Shown here: piece by piece, positions 11,033-21,318 of the stretch
Layout of the letters: the number at the start of each line of letters is the position of its first letter
How positions within the stretch are numbered: position 1 is the stretch's first letter
NCBI RefSeq assembly: GCF_003369915.1
Contig: NC_046674.1
Location: 14,942,001-15,006,000 of the forward strand
From: Drosophila miranda
Taxonomy: Eukaryota; Arthropoda; Insecta; Diptera; Drosophilidae
Length of the DNA: 64,000 bases
Direction: 5' to 3'
Translations under genes and position numbers: made by a program
Notes under the pieces: model-generated
What the model saw: the letters and a program-made list of their open reading frames with translations, nothing else
Told to the model about the DNA's origin: nothing
Database searches by the model: none

Positions 11033-12016
11033 ATGTCTAAGCAGAGGGGCAGCATACAGAGCTGGGCCGCCGGCAAGAGGACCGTGCTGTGCACCGGCAC
11101 CACCGCCATGGACTACATGTCGGTGGTGCGGCGGTTCCCCGCGGCCGGGGCGGACCCGTGCGCGCAGTGCCTGCGCGGCTACTGGCAGCGCTGCGGCAGT
11201 GCGTCCAACAACTGCACGGTGCTGCGGCGGCTGGGGGTCCAGTGCGAGTTCTTCGGGATGCTGAGCAGCCTGCAGATGTTCCGCATGCTGGCGGACGACA
11301 TGCGGGCCCGCGGCATCATAGTCGAGAACTGCCCCACCTGCGAGCAGGTGCCGCCCTTCGCCTCGGTGGTGCTCGCCAAGTCGCCGAGGACGCGCAGCGT
11401 CATTAGCTGCCGCAGCGCCGCGTTTCCCCACGTCTCGATCGAGGACTTCCGCAGGCTGGACCTGAGCCGCTACGGCTGGATGCACATGCCGAGCATGTCC
11501 TTCGAGACCACCCTGGCCATGGTGGAGGACGTGGCGGCCTTCAATGCCGCCAGCCATGCGGACAAGATCACCGTCTCGCTGGAGCTCAGCAAGGACCTAC
11601 CTGAGATGTGGCCCCTGGTCGACTACTGCGACTACGTGATCTTCTCCAAGAGGCTCGCCCGCGAGCAGGGCTGGCCCACGCCCGAGATCGCCTGCTCCAG
11701 AATCGACGAGAGGCTGCGCTCGCGCTGGGGCTTCAACCTGAAGCGCCCCACCGTGGTCTTCCGATGGGGCGACCTGGGCGCCGGCGTGCTGGACGAGTCG
11801 GGGGCCATCACCCTGGCGCCGGCGTTCAAGCCGCGCAAAATGGTCGACTCCCTGGGCGCGGGCGACACCTTCACGGCGGCCTTCATCTACGCCGTCTACG
11901 TGCGGGAGCGGTCCGTGCCCGTGGCCGTGGAGTTTGCCAATCGCCTGGCCAGCCACAAGTGCACCAAAAGGGGCTTCGATCACGTCGCCGACATCCTCGT
12001 AGCCCCGGTTCTATAA
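11033..12016 (+). CDS. PfkB-family carbohydrate kinase, ketohexokinase-like
   Basis: The product is 327 residues, intronless, from ATG 11033 (MSKQRGSIQSW). The order of motifs is KRTVLCTG (first beta strand), CGSASNNC (substrate region, Asn kept), FGMLSSLQMFRMLADDM, and the canonical C-terminal DSLGAGDTF with catalytic Asp278. It should use ATP to phosphorylate a ketose such as fructose in the cytosol; the substrate is inferred from the family. It is a paralogue of the minus-strand gene 186 bp away, most likely from tandem inversion-type duplication, but unlike it keeps the GAGD motif. An upstream in-frame ATG at 10883 would add 50 residues (MVSVSRSESY); I prefer 11033 because the fold starts shortly after. 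Strong third-position GC bias is shared by both kinases. Confidence 0.9.
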   Translation: MSKQRGSIQSWAAGKRTVLCTGTTAMDYMSVVRRFPAAGADPCAQCLRGYWQRCGSASNNCTVLRRLGVQCEFFGMLSSLQMFRMLADDMRARGIIVENCPTCEQVPPFASVVLAKSPRTRSVISCRSAAFPHVSIEDFRRLDLSRYGWMHMPSMSFETTLAMVEDVAAFNAASHADKITVSLELSKDLPEMWPLVDYCDYVIFSKRLAREQGWPTPEIACSRIDERLRSRWGFNLKRPTVVFRWGDLGAGVLDESGAITLAPAFKPRKMVDSLGAGDTFTAAFIYAVYVRERSVPVAVEFANRLASHKCTKRGFDHVADILVAPVL

Positions 12017-12230
12017 AGAGAGAGATTTTCGGCGTCTCCAGCGCACAGAAGCATCGTATTTTGTTGGGAAAACTAGGAACTTTTCAGATACAGAACAAAG
12101 CCAGATACCAGATGACAGATACTAGATACAGTCTAAGCCCGTAGAATGGCAACCCCTTCTACGGCACTTCCGTGCCCTTTGGACGGGCATTATCCGCCAT
12201 CTTTGGACGACCCTTTTCTCAGGGTTTCCT

Positions 12231-12270
<40 letters not shown>

Positions 12271-12437
12271 GTTGAAAAGTGAAATTGAAAAGGGATTTTT
12301 AATTCGGGTTGAGTGGTCGCTGGCCCGCTTTGCCGTAATATAAACGATAAGACGGAGACGGCAGGGGCCGCCGATAAAAGAGACAAAGCCGGGCTAAAGG
12401 GGGGTGGGCAACCGGGTAGGGTGGGGAGGGGGGGGGG
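12017..12437. other. Kinase 3' flank with (TG)n and G-rich run
   Basis: No gene is seen. It contains a (TG)n tract near 12235-12269 and a G-rich run ending at 12439 immediately before the 138-bp direct repeat. I did not find a clear AATAAA signal for the kinase within the first 100 bases. Confidence 0.5.
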
Positions 12438-12575
12438 GGCCGAGAGTCGGCGCCCAGCATCCATAAATTGTGGGGCAAATACGAGACATGCAAAGTGAAA
12501 ATATAAATTGTTTCGAATCAGTGGCGGACGGGCGGAGGGCGGGCGGAGGAGGGGCTGGGGGTAGTCGATGGCCAG
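12438..12575. repeat. 138-bp direct repeat, left flank of duplicated block
   Basis: This sequence recurs at 16167-16304 with three substitutions. The pair brackets duplicated copy B, as a very long target-site duplication would. It contains ATG 12488, which is in frame with exon 1 of the copy B repeat-exon locus. Confidence 0.95.
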
Positions 12576-14721
12576 CTGTGCTGGAAACCGAGTCAAAGGA
12601 AGCTGTGCTGGAAACGCAGTCGAAAGAAACTGTGCTGGAAAACATACCTCTCTCACTTTCATTTCGTGTGCGACATTTTGAGTCATTCTGGGAAAATAAA
12701 AATCAAATTTTCAATAATCTGAACGTAAGAAATTATCGTATTCCCCGTAAAAGTGTTTTCTAAGCTGTTTGCCGTCTTGCAGGTAATGGCGCCCCGCAGA
12801 AGTGCTCGTATTTTGGCGTCCCTTGCCGCCCCGCCCTTGCCCCGACGCGCTGCGTTCCTCCGCGCAGTGGAGGCCATATCCGTTCACGGGCGCCTCAGGA
12901 CCACCACCACTGCTATCCAGCGCCGCAGGACCACCACCACTGCCAGCCAGCGCCGTGCAATCCAGATCGCTGCCAACCAGCCGCCCGCTGAGGACCCTCC
13001 CGTTGTCAACCGTGGCGGGATCAATAATCTGAACGTAAGAAATTATCGTATTCCCCGTAAAAGTGTTTTCTAAGCTGTTTGCCGTCTTGCAGGTAATGGC
13101 GCTCCGCAGAAGTGCTCGTATTTTGGCGTCCCTTGCCGCCCCGCCATGGCCCCGACGCGCTGCGTTCCTCCGCGCAGTGGAGGCCATATCCGTTCACGGG
13201 CGCCTCAGGACCACCACCACTGCTATCCAGCGCCGCAGGACCACCACCACTGCTAGCCAGCGCCTCAGGACCACCACCACTGCTATCCAGCGCCGCAGGA
13301 CCACCACCACTGCCAGCCAGCGCCGTGCAATCCAGATCGCTGCCAACCAGCCGCCCGCTGAGGACCCTCCCGTTGTCAACCGTGGCGGGATCAATAATCT
13401 GAACGTAAGAAATTATCGTATTCCCCGTAAAAGTGTTTTCTAAGCTGTTTGCCGTCTTGCAGGTAATGGCGCTCCGCAGAAGTGCTCGTATTTTGGCGTC
13501 CCTTGCCGCCCCGCCCTTGCCCCGACGCGCTGCGTTCCTCCGCGCAGTGGAGGCCATATCCGTTCACGGGCGCCTCAGGACCACCACCACTGCTATCCAG
13601 CGCCGCAGGACCACCACCACTGCTATCCAGCGCCTCAGGACCACCACCACTGCTATCCAGCGCCGCAGGACCACCACCACTGCCAGCCAGCGCCGTGCAA
13701 TCCAGATCGCTGCCAACCAGCCGCCCGCTGAGGACCCTCCCGTTGTCAACCGTGGCGGGATCAATAATCTGAACGTAAGAAATTATCGTATTCCCCGTAA
13801 AAGTGTTTTCTAAGCTGTTTGCCGTCTTGCAGGTAATGGCGCTCCGCAGAAGTGCTCGTATTTTGGCGTCCCTTGCCGCCCCGCCCTTGCCCCGACGCGC
13901 TGCGTTCCTCCGCGCAGTGGAGGCCATATCCGTTCACGGGCGCCTCAGGACCACCACCACTGCTATCCAGCGCCGCAGGACCACCACCACTGCTATCCAG
14001 CGCCTCAGGACCACCACCACTGCTATCCAGCGCCGCAGGACCACCACCACTGCCAGCCAGCGCCGTGCAATCCAGATCGCTGCCAACCAGCCGCCCGCTG
14101 AGGACCCTCCCGTTGTCAACCGTGGCGGGATCAATAATCTGAACGTAAGAAATTATCGTATTCCCCGTAAAAGTGTTTTCTAAGCTGTTTGCCGTCTTGC
14201 AGGTAATGGCGCTCCGCAGAAGTGCTCGTATTTTGGCGTCCCTTGCCGCCCCGCCCTTGCCCCGACGCGCTGCGTTCCTCCGCGCAGTGGAGGCCATATC
14301 CGTTCACGGGCGCCTCAGGACCACCACCACTGCTATCCAGCGCCGCAGGACCACCACCACTGCTAGCCAGCGCCGCAGGACCACCACCACTGCCAGCCAG
14401 CGCCGTGCAATCCAGATCGCTGCCAACCAGCCGCCCGCTGAGGACCCTCCCGTTGTCAACCGTGGCGGGATCAATAGTCGCGGTACCAATCGCCGTGGGA
14501 CCAACCGCCGCGAGCCCAATCGCCGCGGTACCAACAGTCTTCCTGTGCAGGACACCGCACCGATCGTGACGCTCCTCCAGAATCCCGACCCACAACGTGG
14601 CACCGGTAACCATGCCGTCATGGGAGCTTTGGCCGCTAGCTTACAAGTTGCGGGGCTCCAAATTAGGCGTACGCCGCCTCCGCAAGGAGCGATCCGACGG
14701 ACGGGTGCACGGTGGAGTTAG
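12488..14721 (+). CDS. Repeat-exon locus, copy B (expanded, unknown protein)
   Basis: The inferred exons are 12488-12724, 12783-13034, 13093-13404, 13463-13774, 13833-14144 and 14203-14721 (TAG), separated by five nearly identical 58-bp introns with GTAAGA donors and TTGCAG acceptors. Internal exon lengths are 252, 312, 312 and 312, all multiples of three and phase 0 at both ends, giving about 647 residues. The protein would be a tandem array of 84- and 104-residue basic, Thr-rich modules (VMALRRSARI, RRRTTTTAIQ, IQIAANQPPAEDPP). The start ATG lies in the 138-bp flank, because the copy A start codon is GTG here (12578). The UBC part is more damaged than in copy A. Expression and function are unknown; a non-functional tandem array remains possible. 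Confidence 0.4.
12717..14476 (+). repeat. Exon-intron tandem array, copy B (5 units)
   Basis: The units are 12717-13026 (310 bp), 13027-13396, 13397-13766 and 13767-14136 (370 bp each), and 14137-14476 (340 bp). They carry 2, 4, 4, 4 and 3 copies of a 30-bp subrepeat encoding R(R/L)RTTTTA(I/S)Q. Units are almost identical; one substitution pair near 13145 changes LPRR to WPRR. The minus strand is also open across each unit. Confidence 0.95.
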
Positions 14722-14943
14722 TGGAGGACTGTATCTACGACTGGAAGGCCGTTAATCTCGGGCCCTTGGGCACGCCCTACGAGGGCTGCCACTTTAAACT
14801 ACGCCTTTACTTTCCGCAGACGTACCCGGCTCGACCACCGTTTTTGATGTTCCTTACACAGGTCTACCATTGCAACGTACACACAGCGCTATCTGCGTGG
14901 GAGTGGACGGCCTGCTACGCCCAGACTTGAGATTCCACAAAGT
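14666..14943 (+). pseudogene. E2 (UBC) domain remnant, copy B
   Basis: Same UBC remnant as in copy A, with the same frame breaks before ELVEDCIYDW, so those predate the duplication. A one-base deletion at about 14892 (ACACAACAG in copy A, ACACACAG here) shifts the frame just before the active-site Cys, removing it. Six substitutions within the same 215 bp also distinguish it from copy A. It cannot encode an active E2. Confidence 0.82.
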
Positions 14944-16017
14944 CTGAATAATCCCACACTTTCCGAATTCTTCGGGCACCATGAGAACATACTAACATAA
15001 TATACAATTTATATATGACTGAAATAAAGGCCCAGGCTGTGAGTTGTCTGATACAATGATAACAGACTTTACTGCGCAAAATTAGTGTTATAAGTCGAAG
15101 AACTGACCAAACGACGAGACCACCTTGTATAATTGCATCATGATCTCGACTTTTTTGCTTTGCTTTTTTGCATTTTTGAGGTACAGAAATCTCGCAGAGT
15201 CTGGCAACACTATTCCTGACGATATTTTGTAAGAATGCTGCTGTGGGCACACTTGTATGCAAGAAGCGTTTATAGGGATGGGTATCTTCAAGAATATATC
15301 GATATTGATCATATATCGAACATGTCGGTCTATCTATCGAGAAGAATATAAATTAGACATGTACAAATATCGCAAGAAAGCGTACTTATGGATGCATAAT
15401 TTATGCACGCACCAAGCATAGCGACGATTACATGAAGATGAAGTATTTTCTCTCAGCGATACCCAAATATGAGATGAGTCAATGGTTTGCGATAGATCGT
15501 AAGAATAATCGATGCATTCATCCAACAAATATCTTTTAAAACAGGAATATCTCATTCCCATATCGATACAGTATCGATGCCCATTCCATTTTATCTTTTG
15601 GAAGCTCTTTTCTGAGACGCGCCAGTGAGAAATTCGTACTGGCGTTTTCCAGCACTGGCCGAAAATCAGCTGTGCCAAAAGCAGATTTCTTTGAAAGCCA
15701 TTTTGCAACACAAGAGAACAGACTCGTGTTAAGTTAAAGTTCAATTACAACTCATTATATTCGAGGAGGCACATGCTACTCCCTAAAAATCGTGTCCCAC
15801 TGGAGGGCACAAGGCAAAGACGAGTCTCCTCCCTCCTCCTCCAGCCACGACTGGCACCATCGCATACTGGAGACTGGAGAGTGGAGTCTGGAGAGTGGAT
15901 CATCAATGTGCTGGCCTGTGGAGAGGAAAGCCCCATCGACTTATGCAGTGGAGAGGAAAACTGTGAGTATCCCAAACGTACAGTCCTGGACGAGTTCCCC
16001 CTCTCGATTCTTCGCAT
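14944..16017. other. Duplicated 3' flank, copy B
   Basis: Nearly identical copy of 8593-9662, with one visible substitution (15621 G versus 9266 A). It repeats the AATAAA signal and both TATCGATA octamers (15297-15304, 15561-15568). No gene is seen. Confidence 0.7.
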
Positions 16018-16164
16018 TTAATAGGCCGTCTTGCTCAAACGTTCCCAGGCAGCCTTCACAGTATCTTCCGACATTGGCTCCGACTCTGGCTCGGGGCCGA
16101 CGACGGCCTCGTGGATGGAGCTGTTGTGCGGCTCCAGGGTATAGAAGGGTCGGTTCAGGTACTT
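16018..16164 (-). pseudogene. Truncated 3' end of the kinase gene
   Basis: Only the last 49 codons (KYLNRPFYTLEPH to SKTAY) of the 9663-10847 kinase gene are present. The kinase domain is absent and the fragment abuts the right 138-bp direct repeat. It is a by-product of the segmental duplication and not a gene. Confidence 0.93.
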
Positions 16165-16166
16165 CA

Positions 16167-16304
16167 GGCCGAGAGTCAGCGCCCAGCATCCATAAATTGT
16201 GGGGCAAATACGAGACATGCAAAGTGAAAATGAAAATTGTTTCGAATCAGTGGCGGACGGGCGGAGGGCGGGCGGAGGAGGAGCTGGGGGTAGTCGATGG
16301 CCAG
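16167..16304. repeat. 138-bp direct repeat, right flank of duplicated block
   Basis: Matches 12438-12575 at an offset of 3729 with three substitutions. It marks the right boundary of the inserted copy B. Confidence 0.95.
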
Positions 16305-16868
16305 TTGTCGCATAACCTTAAACCGTTAAAGCCGGCCATTTATTACGTATGCGCACCGTGTGCCAAGAGATAATAATTACCTTGCCAGACGCTCGGACAA
16401 GGAGCAAGCGGGCAATAAATTATCGGATATCGGATATATGGATACACTCGGCTATGCTCGGGTGGTGGGCAGCCTTCATCGGGCTCGGGCCGCATCTCTT
16501 GGCCCCCAATTGATTGCAAAACGGTTTCATTTTTTTGCTCTGCGGAAAAAGGGCTAAAAAGGTTTTTCCCCCCCATTTATTTATGATACTCTCTCTTTTT
16601 GTCAGCGTTTCGTTGAAATATTACCAGATTATTTAAACAAACGACAACGAAGCAGGTGGACTGCCTTCCCCTGGACTGCCTCCTCCTGGAATGCCTCCTC
16701 CTCCAGGACCGCCTCCTCCTCCTTCCCGCATTTCCCTCGGTCCCTGTTTATCGCCTCTGCTCGAACGGATTATGCAAATATGCTTCGACAGAAATAATTA
16801 ATTGGAAACGGCGCACAAAAAATGCACATTCCAAATTCGACTCAAAATTAATATTGTTTCTGTATTTT
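16305..16868. other. Intergenic, nothing recognised
   Basis: I see no gene, only a CTCCTCC-rich pyrimidine stretch near 16676-16728 and AT-rich sequence leading to the transposable element. Confidence 0.5.
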
Positions 16869-17970
16869 TATACCCGATACTCAAAATGAGTATTGGGGTA
16901 TATTAGATTTGTGGTAAAAGTGGATGTGTGTAACGTCCAGAAGGAATCGTTTCCGACCCCATAAAGTATATATATTCTTGATCAGCATCAATAGCCGAGT
17001 CGATTGGGCCCTGTCTGTCTGTCTGTCTGTCCGTCTGTCCGTCTGTCCGTCTGTCCGTCCGTCCGTCTGTCCGTCCCCTTCAGCGCCTAGTGCTCAAAGA
17101 CTATAAGAGCTAGAGCAACGATGTTTTGGATCCAGACTTCTGTGATATGTCACTGCTACAAAAATATTTCAAAACTTCGCCCCGCCCACTTCCGCCCACA
17201 CAAAGGACGAAAATCTGTGGCATCCACAATTTTAAAGATATGAGAAAACCATAATTGTAGAATTGTAGAGAATGACCATATCTTTAAGACTGCGGAATCT
17301 GAATTGGCTCGTATTATTATTATAGCCAGCATCAAGAAAACAATTTCATTTTTTCTCGCCCTGTCTCTCTCTAACACACACGTAGCATAGGCGGCTTTGC
17401 TTAGAGTAAAACATTAGCGCCTAGATCTCAGAGACTACAAAAGCTAGAGCAACCAAATTTGGTATCCACACTCCTAATATATCGGACCGAGACGAGTTTG
17501 TTTCAAAATTTCGCCACACCCCCTTCCGCCCCCGCAAAGGACGAAAATCTGGGGATATTCAAAAATCTCAGAGACTATTAAGGCTAGAGTAATCAAATTT
17601 GGTATCCGCACTCCTGTTAGATCTTACTATAAAACATGTATCTCAAAATTTCGCCCCACCCTTTTCCGCCCACACAAAGGACGAAAATCTGTTGCATCCA
17701 CAATATTGCACATTCGAGAAAACTAAAAACGCAGAATCATAGATAATGACCATATCTATCAGATTGCTGAATCTGGATCAGATCAGATCATTTTTATAGC
17801 CAATAGGAACAAATCAATTTGCAGTGGCTACGCAGCGCCCGACGTCACGCTCAGACTGATTTTCTGTCTCTCTCGCACGCACTCTTTGTCGTGTCGTTCA
17901 ATATTAGCGGCGTCTGCCGGAGGAGAGCCATACTGACTAAGTATCGGGTATAACTGTAGAGTTGCGGTGT
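16869..17970 (+). mobile_element. DINE-1/INE-1-like (Helitron-derived) element
   Basis: It starts TATACCCGATACTC and ends with the inverse AGTATCGGGTATA (17939-17951). It holds the familiar DINE-1 body: GTTTCCGACCCCATAAAG, then TATATATTCTTGATCAGCAT, an AGCCGAGTCGATT block, and a (CTGT/CCGT)n microsatellite at 16999-17076. Three tandem copies of a roughly 140-bp module (CTAGAGCAAC to GGACGAAAATCTG) follow at about 17083-17218, 17415-17551 and 17563-17690. It encodes no protein, as expected of a non-autonomous element. GA-rich (CTGTCTCTCTC) motifs occur near 17361 and 17866. Family assignment is from recalled consensus features. Confidence 0.75.
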
Positions 17971-20937
17971 CCGCAGCAACTCACAACGTTCCCCCTCGTT
18001 TCTTATCAAAAACCATTGGCGCAGCCCAGCACGAAAATCAAAAGCCAAAATCCCCCAAAAATAATTCATAAATATTCAAAGAAAGTCCCCCTGCCCATGC
18101 CCCGTGCCCACCACCCCCCGCCTAGGAGTCATATACAAAAAAATCTCTGCACAGATGAGGGAGGAGGACCACTGGCCCACTGGCCCACTGGCCGCCCGTC
18201 AACTCCACTTTTGCCGCTTGATTGAAACTCATTTATCATCATAAATTAGAGAGCGGGTAGGGGGGAGTGGGGGGGAAGAGATTCATCATGCGCCCGTGCT
18301 GGGCGTGGTCAGCAGCGGCCTGTAATCTGGCTCAGATTGAAAATTAATGAGGTCATCACGCTGCACGCTGCGCGACGGCCGTGGAGGTGGCCGGGAGGGG
18401 TGGCAAGGGGGGGCAAGGGCAGGAAATTTACTTCTTAAAATTCTTCAAAAAAATTGTGTGTTTTTATTGCTATTTTGTGCCTTTTGTTGCTATTTTATAT
18501 TCACTTTGCCAGAGAACAGGAGATGAGGAGGACCCCTCGCCCGGCACTGCTCCATCCCCACGCTAATGATGTCCATTGGTCGTGGTGCCCCCATATCTGG
18601 CCGGTTTCGAGGCTCGGTTATCGTCCGCCACTTATGCCCCAGTTGTCACATCCCCGCCCCGCCCTGCCCCCCCTCTGAGGGCAGGAAGAAAAGGAGCGGC
18701 GTCCAGGTCGGGCAGGAGATAAAAGTTGAGCGCAAAGATGTACAAAGTTCGCCCCTAAATGAAGCCGGAAATGAATCCAGGACTTCGTTTTGCATATCCG
18801 GTTGTGGGATTTAATGGGTATTTCCAGGAAGCAGAACAGAGCTACGTACAGACGATGCCGTTCCCTCTCCGCCACGCTATCCCACCAATCAATCAATCAT
18901 TCAATCGTTCATTCAGGGGAGTATCTGATGCAGTCGCCCATTGACCTGCTGTCCGATTACATTTGGTGTTGCTTGAGCTCGAAGGAAACTCCAGGACGCA
19001 TTTGCATCTCCGCGGCTTCTAGTGATACGGCCTGGCCCGATCCCCGGATGGGGTCCCTGATTGGATGGTTCCTCGTGGCCTGCAGCCCGCAATTGTTTTG
19101 ACATTTAATCAGGACACAGGACCCACTCCTGTCCTGCCACTCGTGGTAATTGAGTAACTTGTCCGCTCGGCTGCTGGCGTGGCCTCCCCAACCTGTGCGC
19201 CACCTCCGTCACCCTCCGTCACGGCCCTCCGGAGGGTCCTGGGGGGCCGCAGATCAAAGTGCGCTCGGCTGCTTCTGGTCGAAATGTTTTCATTTCCTCT
19301 CGAATGTCTGCTGCCCTCCAACAAATCCTTCGATTATGTCAGACAAAAAGACAGCAATTTGGATTTAAAGGGCGACCTTGCCCCACCCCACCCCTGCCCA
19401 CCCCACCCCACAACGGGGGACTGTGTGGTCTTCAATGGTACTTCAATTTACTTGCCACATTTCCGCCAAGACTTTCCCGAAAACTTTTCCCATTTCGGCT
19501 GCTGTTGTTGTCATTCCAATTGCTGTTCCAATTGCTAAATCAAAAGAACGACATCCGCTTCCGCCTTCAAAGCTCTGAAGCCCAGAGCCCAGAGCCCAGA
19601 GCCCAGCGCCCTCAGCTGGAGCCCAAGATTGTGTCTAGAAACTGTTTCTACTCCTAATCGCACGCTGATTTGCGACAAGTTCCATGATTGCCAGCAGTAG
19701 AGCAGGCTTGCCCTGCCCCAAAACTCTTCTATGGACACTTCTTGGTGTCCTGGTCGCAGTCTCCAGGGGCCAGCGAGAATGCAGCGAAATGTATCCTTTG
19801 AGGATCGTTGAGGACCCTTTTAGCTGCTCCTCCAAGCAAAAAAGGAAAAGGTCTGGCCATTCCAAGGAGCCTGATTCCTGCATTTTTTCGCTGAGGAATC
19901 CGGCAAGAAATTTCCAGCAAGGAAAAACCGGCAAGTCCTTTTCTACCCCCTTTTCGCAGAGCCAGGCATTGAATAGGTCCGATTGGGGGTGGGGGGGGGG
20001 GGCAACGCACTTCCGCTGTCCTGCTGCGCGTTTCCTTTAATTTGCTTCTAAGAGGCACCTCCCCCCCCCCCCCCCTCGTGGGGAAAAGTTTCCGGCAAAG
20101 TTTATCGAGTGCTCGCATGCGTAATCAAAGGTTCTCTTGGCGGTCAGAAAGTCAACAAGATATCGAGCCCTAATTTGCATGCACGACGCCCGAGCTAACC
20201 GAGCGAGAAACTTTTCCCCACCGCCCACTCACCCACCCACCATCCACCACCCCTTCTTTTGCGGTGGCATTGGACCAGCGTGGTGGCGTATACGTAATTA
20301 ATGCCCGGTGGCTCTCGATAAACATGCGTGGAAGGTACAACAACCTCAACCCTTCCGCCATCGCCATCGCAGAGTTTATCCGCCGCAGCTGCTGGCTCCT
20401 TGACAGTCCGCTCAGGACTCTCCAGGAATTCGGCCAGAGTTTCCAACTTTCATTTAAATTGCAATAGTTTCGGGTTTCGGGTTCCGGGCTGTTTACTTAT
20501 TTGTTTGGGGCTCTAGTTGTCGGCAAACGCCACACATTTACGAGTATTCCTAAGCTAGACCGTGAGCGCCTATGGGCCTGGTTGCAGGGCTCCAAGTCGC
20601 CTACGACCTGCGAAGAGCCGCTGTCCTGGTGGCCTGGAGGTGCACTCACGGCTCTGGCCAATGGAGACAAAGAGGCTGTGCCGAATGCATCAATAGATCC
20701 CTCTTTCGAGGTGGCACTTTTATTGACAGGCAAAGGATTCTGTTGTACCGTCAGGGGGATATTCGGTCAAGGTACTCCCAGTACTCCCAGTATTCCAAGC
20801 AGCACACTCCTCCCCGTCCACTTGGACTTTCGTTTACTGATTTTGTTTTATTCCTGGGATGCTGGGGAATATTAACACACATGCCTAATGGATTTGAGCC
20901 GCCTGCAAGGCTATGATATCACATGCTTGTGAGTGGA
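17971..20937. other. Intergenic with C/G tracts
   Basis: No gene I can support. G runs (19984-20002) and C runs (20060-20076) are present. An ATG-started frame at 19684-20040 (118 codons) begins with a hydrophobic stretch but crosses a G run and matches nothing I know. Frames near 20501-20916 lack ATG starts or splice support. Confidence 0.5.
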
Positions 20938-21200
20938 AAAGAAGCGAAGGCTTCAGGTCTAGAGGATGAACTGCTTCAAGGATGAAGTCCAGGCAAAACG
21001 AACCAAACCTTCGGGTTTCAGCAGCGCACTGCTTGAACCAAAGCTTCAGGTTTAACGGATGAACTGCTTGCAGGCTAATTGCAAGGCAAAACGCGCCAAG
21101 CCTTCAGGTTTCAGAAGGGCTCTGCTTGACCAGTTGCATGTTCATAGAAAAGGAGCCAAGGCTTCTGGTTTAGAGGATGCCCTGCTTGTGTGTTTCCACA
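20938..21200 (+). repeat. Degenerate tandem repeat upstream of membrane-protein gene
   Basis: About five imperfect copies of a 50-70 bp unit share the theme AAGGCTTCAGGTTTAGAGG followed by ATGAACTGCTTG and GGCAAAACG. Divergence among copies is substantial, so the array is old. It ends about 120 bp before the start codon of the next gene. Confidence 0.65.
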
Positions 21201-21318
21201 GCTTGAGCCACCTTCGAGCTTCGCTTCATCGCTGAACCCGAATCCGTTGTGAGAATATATTTTGTTCAATGTCAGAATATTTGAGTTTCAAGATTTGTTC
21301 GACGAGTTCTTGGCAATC

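Larger units (their letters stand above)
12580..16164. repeat. Segmental duplication, copy B (inserted copy)
   Basis: This is the second copy of 7304-9809, expanded to five exon-intron units. It is placed directly after the left 138-bp repeat, and its right end breaks off within the last exon of the kinase gene, next to the right 138-bp repeat. The junction bases suggest short microhomology (CAGG/CAGCT) at each end. Outside a 215-bp E2 stretch it is nearly identical to copy A. Confidence 0.93.

Noticed and set aside
16999..17076. Short regular repeats resembling a CRISPR array
   Set aside because: They are the (CTGT/CCGT)n microsatellite of a DINE-1 element in eukaryotic DNA; no spacers.
19684..20040. 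118-codon frame with signal-peptide-like start
   Set aside because: Passes through a G run, shows no known domain and lacks supporting splice or promoter context; possible but not supportable.
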